The notes below the pieces were generated by a model that was not told where the DNA came from, did not search any database, and saw only the letters and a list, made by a program, of their open reading frames with translations. Position numbers and translations under genes: made by a program. From positions 325,088 through 389,087 of the forward strand of contig NMRA01000061.1 in assembly GCA_002633005.1 (NCBI GenBank): a DNA stretch of 64,000 nt, given 5' to 3'. Source of the DNA: Phoronis australis. Taxonomy: Eukaryota; Phoronida; Phoronidae. This document shows positions 1 to 15,100 of this stretch, piece by piece. Numbering within the stretch: position 1 is the stretch's first letter; each line of letters begins with the position of its first letter.

Positions 1-127
1 GTTGTAATTGGCTGGCCTACAAAGTTATGTAGCCCATCCTTCTATTAGCAGAAAGGTATTCCACTAAGGGTAAAGATTATGCAATACCATGAAAGTCATT
101 ACACATAAGATAAGGTTAAAAACTTAC

Positions 128-3100
128 CCTTGGGAAGAGAGGAAACTCTCCAAAGTAGTCGGGCGTCTGCTGGTCAAACACATGATCACCAAACTCAACT
201 GGAAACAAAAACTAATCTATGTACAAAGTATACATCACGGTGTAGCTGGTTAACATATCAAGACTCGACAAATTTGGGATGGACAAAGTTGTCAACACTT
301 CATGCAGCCGAGAAATAAACAAGAACAAGAACAAGAACAGCAACAATGCGAGATACCACTTGCCGCTCCCGATTCTGAGATAAACCCATAACACTGTGCA
401 CCAGCTGGGAACTCAAGAGTTTAACACTGCTAACATGATAATCACAATCTAAGTGATTACATGGCTAATTTTTTTCACCAAGTACTTCATTATGACTCAT
501 AATTTTTTGTTTTTTGTTGTTGTTCCCAAGCTAGAGGTCCCATGTCTTATCCAATTGATGTGACCCACTGAAACAATGTGTGCCTCCTCAATGTCTCCAG
601 GCGTAGTTTGTGATTGAAATTGGACCCAAGAATGTGATGTGGCAGCTGTTATTCCATTTTTCACTGTGTTTCAGGGGATCTTTCGGAAATTTGGTATGTG
701 GACAGATATCGTCAAGGGCTATCTGAAATATGATATCCATTTTTGGTACAGCTTATAATATTGAAATATTACATCAAATATTTTCACAACAGTTCTTTTA
801 TCAACTGATTCCTCACTGCGTCATCCTTATCATTCTTTTTCAGTCAATCTTTCATGTGTCGGTTTCTAAAGCACTTTCAGTTTTTGAATTCTTTATTTTT
901 GAGTGAAGTTCTACTCTAGCACAAAGAAATGCAATTATATAAAAAAGCTGTGGCATGTGACATTTTGTTCTGCCCTTGTTCGTCTTAGTTTAAAAATGTT
1001 TAAAAGCATAACTGGTTGAAAACTGAAAAATAGGTCAACCCCACAATGTGTTTTTCTTGTTTCACAGAAGAGGAGAGTTAATGTGACTATATAAACAGAT
1101 TCCAGAGTTGGGAATAATTTTCCAATCACCACATGAATGTTGAGACACACAATGAAAGTTTTGTCCATAAGATAAGTCTAACTTTTGAACTGACAAAGGT
1201 GATTGGTGTGCAATTCTCAGGACTATGAGATAATTTAAGGCAGTTAGATGAGGACCCTTAGGTGCTTATTTATCAAAAGGTTGCCCTATTTGTGAATGGA
1301 CCTTTTGTGTACTTAATCGGAACTCATTCACCATCAAGGTCATTTGACCTTAGATAATAGGTCAATGAGTGGCCATAAAGATAATAGGTTATTACATAAT
1401 TAGGTGTGATTCTTACAAGATGGTGAACCAATCAAAGAGATGATCTGGTGATCCGCAAACAGTGTGATATTGACAATATGGCAGAGAATACCAAAACAAC
1501 CACAAGTATAGCTACATACTCTTTCTGTCTCAATTTAGTAATTACTTCGTAGATCAAGTTAGGCTGCAAACAAGAACTTACAGACATTCTTTAAACACGG
1601 TGACGAGTTTTTCAAAATAGACAGAATTTAAAAAAGAATTAAGTTTAATTTTTTAATGCTTAGTGGTGCACCACAACATGGTCGTTAAATTTGAATGACA
1701 TCGAAGTTCATTTCATATAAACATATTTGATATAATACCACAGCAAGTTATAACTTGAGGAAACCGTTACAGTTTACAAAATGTACCTCAGTCTGCTTAT
1801 AAGATATCTTTCAACTGATGAAACTCAGGAACTTTATTATATTTTACTTTAGTTTTGCCATCACAAATGACAAACAATGCTGCAAACCACAAAATATAAA
1901 CACGGACACCGATGTGTACACACCTTGTAACGAGTAAGCTGCCAAGCGAACCGCCTGTTCTGGAGAACATGGGAGACGACCATCCAGAATATCACTCCTT
2001 AACTGGAGAAACAACTGGTATCTACAACAGATTGTATGTCCTATTACGACAACTCCTCACTTGTTTTGCACCTGCTAGTAAATAGAATACATTTTCAGCG
2101 TAATACAAGACAAAAATACTTTTCTTTAAAATGTTCAACAAAAATGCTGCAAGCCCTTGGAAAATTAATAAATCAATGGCATTTATAGAGAATATTTTTG
2201 TCCCAAATGGGAGGATTTTTGCTGGAATTGCCAAAATTGTTGTTTTTTTGTTTTTCATGGGCTGAGTGCTATAAACATTCAAATTTTAAGCATCCATTGT
2301 TTTAAGACAGATGTATAATGTATGCTAATAACAAGAAATAAAAAACACGGATTACATCTTGTCTTTGTCTAAATTCATTATGTATGTACGGACAGTGTTC
2401 AGATTTTGCTGCAGTTTCCATGCAGGCTAGTGTAAAGCAGAAAATAAAGCGAGCAGTCCACGACTTCCAGAAACAAAACTTCACTTCTTCCTACACTCCA
2501 AGTAGGCTTGGCAGAGTGTTGTTAAGTTCAAGCCTGAAATTTTACACCGCCATCATTGAACTACTCCTTAAATTTTAGCACATTCATTCCAAAACTTGAC
2601 TGAAATATTTACAGAAAGGTGGCATAATTGAAGAACGCTCAAAAGAACAAGTTAAAACTACGAAGAAGAAAAGCGTGCTGGATTCCCTCACCGGGACATT
2701 TCGTCGACAACTTTATGTGGCTCCGGGATATAGAACATCAGGCCGAAGTGGAGCAAGCAGTCAGCAGCATTCTTGTCCAGTTGTTTTTTCAACGGTTTGT
2801 CCAGCTCAATCCACACTAGCTGATTCAACTTGTTCAGAAACTTGAGACTAAAGAACGAGGGCTGTAACAGAAAATAAGTGTTGTTTTGAGATATATAAAT
2901 GGATTTGTATAACAGGTCTTCAATCGTGGATCCAAGATTTTGTTTAGCGACCTGGTAAAAATCGTGGATAAATTGAAACAGAATGCTTATACCACCAAAA
3001 TAATAATTACTAGAACAAAATATTAAAAAATAGTAACTAGTCATCGGCAGTTATTGGCAAACACAGACAGCTACCCCTACCAATAACTCTGATGGCATCC

Positions 3101-6100
3101 CAGTAAAGTTTTCTCATTGCAGCTAAGCGTTGAGGCTTTGCTGTTAAATCCACCTCTTTACTTCGAAGTTAACTTGCTCCGATAACTTCGATTCAAGGCT
3201 GAAATTAAGAGTTCCCATTGACCGGAGCTTTGGCAACACCGAAGAAGCTTCGGAGTCAGTGGAAAAGCTCTTTGAAACAGACTTTTGTGTTGGTGCAAAA
3301 TAATTATTTGCATAATTATGTTTTTTACTAAGCCACATTGAGGAAGACTAGTTAAGCTTGAAATATATTCAAATCAAATATCTTGTACCAATGCTTTCAA
3401 CATTAACGAAGCATTTAATCAGGGGAGCGTCTCTTTGCACATTTGACATATTTGTTAATTGCATTTCAAAAAGTTTGACAAAAGATGCAGCAAAATTTTT
3501 CTTATTTTTTCTCAGGTACCAGACTCTGAATCTTGCAGATTTCTACTAACAATCAGCATATTGGGTTCCGACCTCCAATGAAGCCAAGCTAAATTCAAAC
3601 CATCTAATGATTTGAATGGCCTGAAAGCCACCGAAGTCAAAAGATTTTCAAACATTAAAACCATAAATTGCACCCATAAAAAATATTTTACATTCCTTTG
3701 CAAAACATTTATACTAGGGCATGATTGAAAATTTGAAACCTGGAGGTAGTTTGAAAGCTAAAGACTTAATGAAGTTTAAGCAGTGTGTACTATTAATTTG
3801 ATTTATGAGAGCAGTGGCCCATTAAACAACAAATCTGTGGACCATTTGTAGGAAAACAGAAATTAAAGGATCCATAACACTAACAGAGACTACCAACCTG
3901 GTAGACACTGGCTAAATCTAAGGTTACTGGTAGCACCCTAAGGTTACTGGTAGGACCCCAGAGAAATGTCCAAAGTTAGCTAACTTCAGGACGCTGTATC
4001 GTAGAAACGGCTGATCGAATTCTTACGAAACTTTCAGATACTATGCCTTGTACACTGTTCTCCAAAACACTATAAGGAATTATTGTTAACATGCTCCATT
4101 TTGCAAGATGGGCTTGTTAGGCTATCAAATAATCACTTTTACTTATATGATTTTAATGGAAAAAAATCAAAATTGGCATAAAACGAAAAGTAAGCAAAAA
4201 TTTAGCTGTCACAGCATTTTTGAGATTATATCTTGAATAATTACACGAAACAAATTTCACAAATGTTATGTCACGGTAAAATCTCACCAATTTTGGACGA
4301 AAATAACTGCAAAAACTGTTAATTTTACATTTTTGAGGGCTTCCAACATTGTTCAGAAGGCCCACAACTTTCAAGCAGAACATCAGAACATATGGCACAG
4401 AACTTGAACATGGGAAAATATCAATTTGGTGCAACATAACTTTTTATTGAAAAAGCTCAGAAAATAAAATTTTAAAATTTTATAGATTTCGCTATGCTCA
4501 TAAATAGTCTTTTTCAAGTGAACCGACCAAGGAAAGTCAAGCTTGGAGAAATATGTTGACAAACTATTAAACTTGAACAAGACATGTCAAACTTAGCTAA
4601 GTACCAAGAAAATAATATGGTAGTTATAAAATACAATTCCCAAACAAAGATAAGCTATTTATTATTCTCAAATGTAATTGCCAAAATAACAATCTGCATT
4701 TTTCAAATGATGTTTACTATACATATTTGTTTAAATGATCAAAATTTTACCTAAGTAAGATTCTTGTTGTGTTAACCATGAAAAATTCCCTCAATAAAAA
4801 ATTTCACTCATCTCCCAAACTTAGCAAATGTGAAGCAAGTATTTACCACTAACAAGAATCTCAGATTCTGTCATAAAAGCCTAACTCACACAATTCTTTC
4901 CAGCTCAACTTCCCATTATCCAGGACAACTGCAAACCACATAATGATATAAAGCTTAAATTCCCTTGATATTAAACCCAGCTTTGACACTTTTGTTGACA
5001 GAGTGATTCATCAAGGCTTTATTACAAGATCAAGTGGCCATCTGACCAATGAACTGACCTCAGGAACCTTAACCTAAGAATCAAAACACACAAGACTGAC
5101 CAAAGGGGTACACAAAAGGAAGTTGACTTCCTATACCACAAATCTCCATAGGAATTACATGCAACTGTAAAGGGCCTTCCATATAAAGTTTAACTCCAGT
5201 ATGAGCAGTGCTCTATGTAAACTGCGTAACCTAGGTAAACTGCGTAAACTGCTGTGAAGTTGATTCGTTGAATTGTTCATAAAAGCTTCAGTGGTTAATG
5301 ACATCGAAGTAAATGGTAGGTGACGCTGTCATCATCAAAGTAATCGCAAGGTAGCGCTGATGTATCCTGTGCACACTAAGGTTTTGTTTACTGCGGCAAT
5401 TTGAGAACATTTACATGCGCTAATTGACACAAAATTTATATTTAATTCGATACATGATTATTCGAGCAAAATATAAGCAACTATTAGCGATGACACTGCC
5501 CTTTAATTGTTGATGGTAACAGTAGCCCCTGGCAATAACTTTGATAAGACAGAAGTTGACCGTTTTTACCAAACCACAATGCCTACGCAAGTGGATTTAA
5601 CAGCAAAATATCGACATTTAGGTGCCGTATGAACTGTCAACTTCAGGCTCATCAAAGTTATCAGCAGAGGTCTCAGCTTAATGATGACTTCAAAAGCGAA
5701 AGTATCACCCACCGTTTAATTAAATGTTTATTAACTTCCCAAGTGAGTATGAACGGTTTCACTAACTTTGCAGTTTACATCGATGCTAATCTCCTACTGG
5801 AGTTAAATTAGTCTGAAATCGTCTTTAGGGAGTGACCACCATACACACGATATCTAACACTCATCTATTGGCAAACTTATCTGGTAACATCATGTTTAAT
5901 TATGATAACTTCTGGACAGCTTTTGCCAAATTAAAATACTTAAAGTTTGACCCTGACGTAGTTAAACCACAACAAACAAAGACTTTCCGGAATATAAGTG
6001 TTTGCAAAACAATTTATACGGTAAACATTGATACATCAGCGTGTATCTTACCATATTCCACCAGGTGAATGTCCAGGGAGCGTACGTACAGTAAAAAATT

Positions 6101-9100
6101 TCTAGTTTGCAGTCCCTAAAATTTGGGACACAGAAATTCAAGCCCAAATTGAATTTTCTTGATTCGGAAGATTTGAAACATGATGAATGATTTTGGCATT
6201 CCTCATATGTCTCAAAATGTCAACACTGCCTCTCGTATAAAAAATAGACTCGCTGTTCATAAAATTAATGAAAACATCTACAATGAAACATTTGCATGCG
6301 TCCTCAGTGTGTAACATGGAGGTGACTGATCATTTGTTGTTTAACATAAACAGTGAATTTGGGACAGCAAGCATAGTCTATTTCTAATTTTGGTGCAAGC
6401 GCTTTCCTTGAGGAAAATAATTAATGTTTCACCATCCCAAACCTGAGAAATTTTTTCTGGAAATTGTGAAATTCAAAAATCATGGCTGGACATTAAGCGG
6501 AGAATGGGGGCTAAAAACAAACTTTTTCAGATAAATCACGGGAGGTGTTTACTGGATTGGTGGAATCTCTAACACAAAATGCCTTCGACAGCACAACAAT
6601 AGAATACGCATGAGCCTAAAGAACATTTCACACTAACTTTACTACTTTTCAGTTAAAGGTGGGAATTTCCTTGCCAGAATGTGGCACTAAAACTGGAACC
6701 TTGATGCCCAAAGGAAGCGAACTACATGCGTTTTGGAGCTAAAACACAAAGATACTAGCAACTGTATAGTCCTGATCGTGTAAACTGGGAGTGGGGCTCA
6801 ATCTGAACATGGACGCTTGTAAGCGGACATTCTAGATAACTTATTAATTTTGATAATTTCAGCAACAATTTATCAATAGTTACTAAATTCAGAACTCATT
6901 TCTGAATCTTAGCAACATATTAGTCAAGGCCAATTTATCAAGTACGCCAAAAGTTCTCCAATTAGGGACAAAAATATTTGCTAAAATACACATATTTTGT
7001 TTTGTATAGGCTGACCACACTGTGGCAAATGCTCAAAATTTCATCACATGTTGCTTGGTAATACCTATCCCATACAAACCAAGCTAAAAGCAAAAAAGTA
7101 AATTTTCATGAAAATTCATTTTTGTAGATAAATTTTGAAACAACAAAATTTCACATTGAGTCCCAAACTGTATACTTATTACCGAACTCTAATACAACAG
7201 TTAATAGATTGATATCAAGAATCACTGAAGACCAAGAACTGAGCATTGGACATTGATGTGAGTTACGGTAAACCTGCACTCCCAAATTTTGACCATCTCA
7301 TATCAACAAATTCAGAATGTACAGGTACTTGTTAAATGTCACTGATTAATTCACGGACCGCTCCAATTTTTGCAAAAAGACACTGCGGTCTGAATGGCAG
7401 TCTGGCCTGCATGCTGTTTTCAGTTCAACTCACTGAGACAAAATTGTCCCTGGCCACAGAACTGAAAGCCCGTAGTGTGATAGGGTCAAAAGCATAGTTG
7501 GCACTCAGTTTGTAATTGACACATTTCGAAACCTGCGCCTAAATCTACTATAAGAAAAAAGCACCCAACCGCGTCACTTTCCTACTAGAAAATTCAAACT
7601 TTTGCTCTCAGGTAGATATCACACTGCACAATTGCATCACTTTTCAAAACAACAACAGACCACCAGAAACAACAAATTTTTTAAATACTTTGGCGTACAC
7701 AATATGGCATACAAGTGAAATTTTATTTACAATTCAAATTTCAAACAACTAAACATAAAGAAAGATATACTACATCACTGATACAGTACCGTAGCAACAT
7801 TTGTACCTGGCAGCGAAGTGACAAGATTTTGACCGACTCCACAATTTTTTAAATTGTCTGTAGGAAACTATGGTTCATAGTTTGAACATCCCAAAGCGTC
7901 AATTTGTTACAAAACATATCCTTAATAGAGAAAGTGAGAAAAAGAAACAACATGTGGTTGGCAGGACTAGGGTTAAATCCCTAAGATTATACCATACTGG
8001 ACCTAACAACAGCCCTGTTATGTGTTCCTTAGAATATTAGTAATCTGATCTTGGGAGGACCAGCACTCTTGTGAAAATCTTGACATGTATTGAATGTTTA
8101 TGTGCCATTAAGCAGATGAAACATCACAATTCACAGGAAGACACAAAGGAAATTACAGGTAGGTAATAAATCAGTCAGTTATTATTTAGACCTGATCAGA
8201 CAGGCCAACAATGAACCTAGCCATTGGATGTACTGGAATTCCCACAGTCAAGTGTTGAAGAGGTTGCAATATTTGCCTGGTTGTAGTTGTGTGGGATCCA
8301 AAGAGATAATTTATTAAAATGCACTGAACTTAATGTAAAAGGGGGATATAGTGCCAGTGTGTAAATGGACTGACACGGAGCAAATTGACAAAACGGTGAC
8401 AAATTTTTGCCACCCGTTTGTGAGGTAGAGTAATTTGTGTCCGAACATTTTGCGCCGTGTCAATTATAAGTCTAAACGCGAAACTGGAGCAAGGCGGAAA
8501 GGATCATCTCTACTGCGCTTGTGCAATGACCTTCGTACGGTTTCCAGCCTTTAATTTCCGTCTTGCCACGGTTAGTGAGTTGTGTGTGTAAACGGCCGCT
8601 TGACACGGGTCAGTTTGTTCCAGATAAAACTCAGTTATAAACCATTTTTCTGTTCAAAAATAACTTTTGATTAGAATCATTCACTGCTATGGAATTCATC
8701 TCAGCTCCTTATTCAAATTAGAAATGATTTCTGGCTCAGCATATAAGATGACCCACTGTGACATTAGTGCCGTTTACACAACAAAAGTTGACACCGATCA
8801 GCTGACATGGAACTAGGTGTTCTAGCTTAAGTATGTGTGTCAAACAGGACTTACCTGAAGCAAATTGACACTGCGGTGACAACTTTTGCCACCGTTTGTG
8901 AGGTAGAACAATTTGCGCTCGCCATCTTGCTCCGTGAAAATTATATGTCTAAACGCGAAACTGGGGCAAGGCAGAAAGAATCATCTCTACTGCGCTTGTG
9001 TAATGACCTACAAACGGGTTATCTGTCTCTGCAACTCCTGCCATTTGTAAACCTACGCACGTGCATTCCACTCCAGCCTACAACTTCCGTAAGTTAGTGA

Positions 9101-12100
9101 GGTGTATGTGTAAAAGGCCGCTCGACACCGATCAATTTGCTCCATGTCAGTTGCGCCGGGCCAAAAGTTGATGTTTGAACGGGACTATTGGCCAACTTGT
9201 TGTTTCTGGTCTTAGGAAATAATGAATTGTCAGTCATCTTCAAGTCCAGAAATCATTTCTAACCAAAGAAAAAAAAGTTGAGACTAGTTTTTCAGTGACA
9301 GGTGGTCCAAATCAAAAAAGGTTATATACAGCGGCTTTAAAGTCATTTTTAGGATATATCCAAAAGACAGAGTTGCAAGAAAAAATGTCACACTTCACTT
9401 AAAATGACAAACCACAGCAAGGTGTTCTGGGGGAGATCAGACAGGCATTTTGAGTTTCCACTGACATTTAGCTTGTTATTGAGGTCAAGACAAAGACTAA
9501 AGTTACACTACTTATGAGCACATCTACATTGCACTGATATAGCAATGTTAAGACTGTCTCCATGACAGCACACTCACCCTGTCTTGCAGCATTTTGATGC
9601 AAATGGTTTGGGCAAAAACACGTGGTGAATGTGACACTGCACGCAACGGTTCTTAATCACAAAATACTCGGTCATTTCCCATTTCGGATTTTGGATAATA
9701 GTCGCACGAAACATGCCTGCATTTTGAGAACCAATTTTGCAACTGAATAATGGGCATCTGACTGGTTCTCAAAATGTGGGCACATTATATCCAACTATTG
9801 CCCAGATTTTGTCCTGTTTTCGAGATGTGATACATGTTAAGTGATGTGACAGGGACCTTTGGCAAGAAAATAACAAAACATAGGTCTCCCTTAACATATC
9901 AGAGAACTCAAGCATGCAAATTTAACCATTTGATATCGCATGGATATGTAGTCCAAGCAAATCATTTCTCAAGACACTGTAATACACTTAGTAGAAAAAG
10001 ATTAATGCGATAACATTTTTTGGAAGTGATACTTCACTCACAGAGAATGTGCACAAACTGACAAAAACAACACAAGCCCTAACCAGAATAACAATGGAAA
10101 ACCAAGAAAATAAACACAGAGGACATGTTTTCATGGAACACGTTTTGTTATTGCTGGTTTCTTTGATTGAACCAGTGTTTTGTTATTACTATACGGGGAG
10201 TCTTGAAAGGAAATATAAGTCGCATGAAACGATGGCATGCAATTTCCCTCAAAACATTCAATGTCACAAAAGAGAGATTTGATTGATAATTAAAGTAATG
10301 TTCAAAATTACTTCCAGCAGTAAATGATAGTAACCCTTGTACATACGAATTACACATAGGAGATAATGAAATTTCGTATGACATACAATTTTTGAAAAAA
10401 AAAGTAAAAAAGAGTTACTAAAATGAAAACTTTGTAACATGTTTAGAAGAATTTTTTCTGAAAAACACCCAAAATACGAATATAAATCACATAACTTATG
10501 GTGATTTTTACTTTTTCGCATAAAATGATCGGTATGACTATAATGCCAATTGTCTTACCCAAAATATATGTTATTAATAAAATGATACGCATATCTGACG
10601 AAAAATGACACTGATCATTTTCATAAACACTCGTAAATGGCAAGCGAACAATTTTCAGTTAACCTCAAACCACTACTAAATATTCATTTGAGAGTCCATA
10701 TGAACTGCGTTGTCTGTTGTCATAGCAATAACTTCGATATCGCTGTTAAGTGGGAAAGGTAAGCAAAATTTTGGCGAAGTTTTGGTAAACCAAAGTTCAA
10801 ATTCCGTTTCTTAACCATCTAATCAGGTACTTAGAGCAGTTTTAACTATAAAACTAAATAGACTGTGAACTTGCCAAATCTAATCGCAGCCAAAATCATC
10901 TCCTGCTTCTCCTGCAGACCATTTTTTATACTAAAAGCAAACCTTCACCACAGTAGATGTGAAGTTGATACCCTATGCAGCGAAATCAACAAACAATGGC
11001 AATACTATGAAAAAACCATGGTTACTTCAAGGCTCTCTGGTGTTTTAACCTTATGTCCAAACACATGAAACCACAGGGTTGCATCAACACATAACAAAAG
11101 CGAAGTCGTAACTCATCCATTCTTAGGTCACAATCCTTGGAGCTAAGAGTTTGTGCTGAGCAAATGTGATGTGATACGGTAAAGCTCCCAAGTCAGGATG
11201 GAACTCCTACCATTTATAACGAGTCAAGAAAGCGCCAGCTGCTGCACTTTCAGAACCCAGACCAATGCAATACCCGCTGGGTATCTGGGGAAACGAAACG
11301 AGAAAATACCAAATGAACAGTGACCACTTCTTCCACCTGTTTATATAAAGACAAAAAGCCAAAATACTCACACGCAATGATACCAAAGAGGGTAAAATAC
11401 CCAAAAGAGACGATATCAGCAAGGCAAAATACTCACTTCTTTCACTTGGCAACAATTGCTTTAAAGAGTACCAAACTCTCCAAGGAGAAAGCATGTTAGT
11501 GTAACTATGAATGCTGTTGATGCTTAATTTTGAGTAGACATGAAGCGAGAAAAACGCCACAGTCCTGGACACGACTGCCTTATTTCATATCTCAACCAGA
11601 ACTGCCAATGTTCAGCCGGCCACAAACCACACGAAACAAAATGACCCAACAATAGCTACAGTATACAAAGCCAACATGATCGATGTGTGTCGCTTTCCTA
11701 TTGGAGGAACTTCGGTTTACCGAAGCTTCACCGAAAATTCGCTTACCTTTTCGACTAGACAGTGATAGCAAAGTTATTGCTAAGATACCAGACGACGCTG
11801 TTCAAACGTACCCTAGAACGAATATTGAGCAGTGGGTTTGAGGCTAACTGAACATTGTTCTCCAACCATTTACAAGTGTTTATGAAAATGACCAGTGTCA
11901 TTCTTCATCAGATGTGTCTTTATTATTTACGTCTGTCTGTTAAGTGCACGTGGGCTAAGCTACAATGACAAAAGCATGTTTTTTAAGTCTCCTGTGATTG
12001 CACATAGTTGCCGTGACCTCTACTGATCACTTCAACGAAGTTTTGCTCTGACCACTGCCACACTAGAATCAGGGCTGCATTCCCCAGGTCCGCAACACAT

Positions 12101-15100
12101 TCATAAGGCAAGAAATTTTTGCCTACAAGACAGGGAATTCCACAGTTCATTATTCCAGTCTCACTGACCAATCACTTTCTGTGTTCTAGACTTTGTTACA
12201 ATACGCCATTAAGGTCCAGCTTTAACTAGCGAGAAACACTTGCCATTCACTCATGTGATTTTGAGTGAACTTGCTTTTCATTCGTACTTTAAGGGAATAT
12301 CATACAACCCAGGGCAATAGCTGTAAGCTTAAGGCACTATTGTTTCAAATAAGAAATGGATACACTGAAACACAATTCAACAGACATGTAAACATGCAGG
12401 ACACATTGCAACAACAAAGCCACATCAACAACCATAGGTTTGTTTTGATTACCAGGCCATGTCAGAAACACTTAGTAGTGAGCACACAGTCACAGCAAGT
12501 TGACCCTAGGAAAGGGCTGAATGAGGACAAACTAGTACAACTTCAGAGTGGTGTAATGTCTCTTACTACCTCATCCAGATGGTTCATAAGACCCCTTCAT
12601 ACTAATGTTGACGCATCAATATTTTGGGGAATTGTGCTTAGTATGAACAGTAAACATCGGTTTTCGGGATTGAAGTTAACTTCGCAGAAAACAGGCGGAT
12701 TTAACAGCAAAGCATAGACCTTGCAGTGCAATATGAATGGTCAACTTCAGTCCCATCGAAGTTATCACCAGGGGTCACTGTTAACAATTAAAGAGCAGTG
12801 TCCTCACTAATAGTGGCTTATATTTTGCTCGAATAATTCACTAATCGAATAAGAAATAAGTTTTAAGTCAATTAGCACGTGTAAATGTCCCCAGATTGTC
12901 ACATTAAAAAAATTTTAGCACGCACGCAATGCATCAGCACTACCTTGCGATTACTTCGAAGACAACAGCGTCAGCTACCGTTATTTCGATGTCCGTTAAC
13001 TACCGAGGCTGGCATGAACGATTCACTTAACTTCGCAGTTTAGGTCAACACTCCGCTCAGACCAGAGTTAAGTCAGTATGAAAGGGGCTAAAGACCATGG
13101 AACACTACCAACTCTGCAATTCTCAATGCAGGAGATCTGTGATCTTGAGCAGAGTACTTATTCACCAGTGACACCTGGTGAGTTAAGGCTGGTTTTGAAA
13201 TGTCTGTTTACTATGTTTATTTGCTGGGTAATACCGGTTAGTTACAAGGACCCAACCCCTCCCCCAGTTTCCTCCACTAAATAACAGGCATTAAACTGAT
13301 TCTCAAAATATGGGACCCTTGTAAGTAATTATTGCCATGTGCTATGCCGTTGGAGCTTGGATCTTGCAACTGCACTTCCTGAACTATCGTCAAAGATACT
13401 CATTACACTAAGAATTCCTCTAATGGAATACATTGAAAGGCTTTTCAAGGACGAAATATTTTCTTTTGCTAAAATAAATATCAGAATTTCCCATCTGAAT
13501 ACACTAGGCAAATTAGAAAGTGGCGCACCTGCTGGGAAGTTCTGAAAATAGTAAGAGTTGCTAATCAGATGTGGTCTGACTGTGTTCTCAAATTATTCTA
13601 ATTAAAAGGTTATAGAAGCGATTTCTGGAAAACTAGGAATTGCAGGAAAAATTGTTTAGGGACAACGCATTACAACTTGAGACCAGATTCAATTGTTTAG
13701 GACCTTGCTGCCCTGTCACACAACTGAGCACAAGTAGAACTTGAGTGCGGTATAAAGAACAGCTTAGACGGTGTCGCACTTATTTTGGCCAAAGCTTCCT
13801 GTTTTCACCTGTTCAATTCATTAAGATTTGAAGACAGTTTTGGACATTCTGCAAATTAATTTGGTGTGGTAATGCTTTAAGTATTACATGGTAAGACTGT
13901 TCATTTGATGCCCTGAGTATAAGGACTCCCTCAGGCAACTATAAACTAAACAGACCTACCTAAGTCCAGAACTTAAAACCTGATAAATGAACAATTTGTC
14001 ACCAAGTGAACAATTTGCCACCAAAAGTACTGCAAAATGGTGAAAATCAGATTTATTTTGTCTGACAGAAGGGCACAGCTGGTCATGTATTGTTTGCAGG
14101 CCAGGAGACCTGTTGAGTACAAGAAGGCTTCCAAATCCATCATCGCCACTCGGCATTTCCCACAACCACCAAACTATCTTAAAACATTGAAAACAATAAA
14201 CAAACAAGACTATTAATAACAATTACCAGTCAGTCCAATTGCCTACTAAATCTCTGACCTTCCAAAACGTAGCCAAGCTCTGTTGAAAAATACCCACTCC
14301 TTCTGGTTTTAGGTCACAGACATCTTTAGGAATTTGCCCACTGCTTCTTGCTAGAGAATGCCATGACCTCTAGCTGTTAATGGCAACAACTAGTGGCCAA
14401 TAAACATTCAATTTACAGAACAATATGGTTCCACTAAAGACAGGGTCACATGACTTTGGAAGAAGTTCTGGGAATGTCATATTGGCTGCCCAGCAAAACA
14501 GATGAAAACTGAGCAGGCAGTGATAAATTGTATTGTTGGCTTAGGCAATGAGCACATGGTTTAAGAAAAAAAAAGGAAATGTATGACAAAAAGATGAAAT
14601 TAATACAAGATTTTGTACACTGACATTATTCAAGTCATTGTGATATCCGTTACAGATTCCAATTTTGATTTGAGTGGATAGCATGCAAAATCAAATTACT
14701 CTAGGGTACTCAGACTTTTGACATTTTTCTCACTTTATCACAAGTTTCAACAATTTTTACATCTTCCTAGCAGTTTGCATGCACGGTAGTTTTTCAAATA
14801 CACTGGACAGTGTCAAAATTCGACAAACTTTCGCTGCAGAAAACAACTACCAGAAAAGTTAATCCTTTTTGACAAGAACCTGTTTTAATTCCAATTAAAT
14901 TTGGGCAAAATTTCAACAGGTATTTAGTTGCTTCAGGCTCAGTCTGTCTGAGTTTCAGGCAACAAGTGTGAATTCACAAATAAATAACGATGATGTACAA
15001 ATAGCAAACTAAGCAGCATAATCTTCCAGAAATTGAAAGACCTGAAAAAGCCTAGAATCTTTGAAACAAACGAGAATCCAAACTATTGATAAGCAAATCC

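Noticed and set aside
12265-12717. 150-codon plus-strand frame inside the PTPN14 intron
   Set aside because: No domain, no splice context, and its end runs into a MITE copy.
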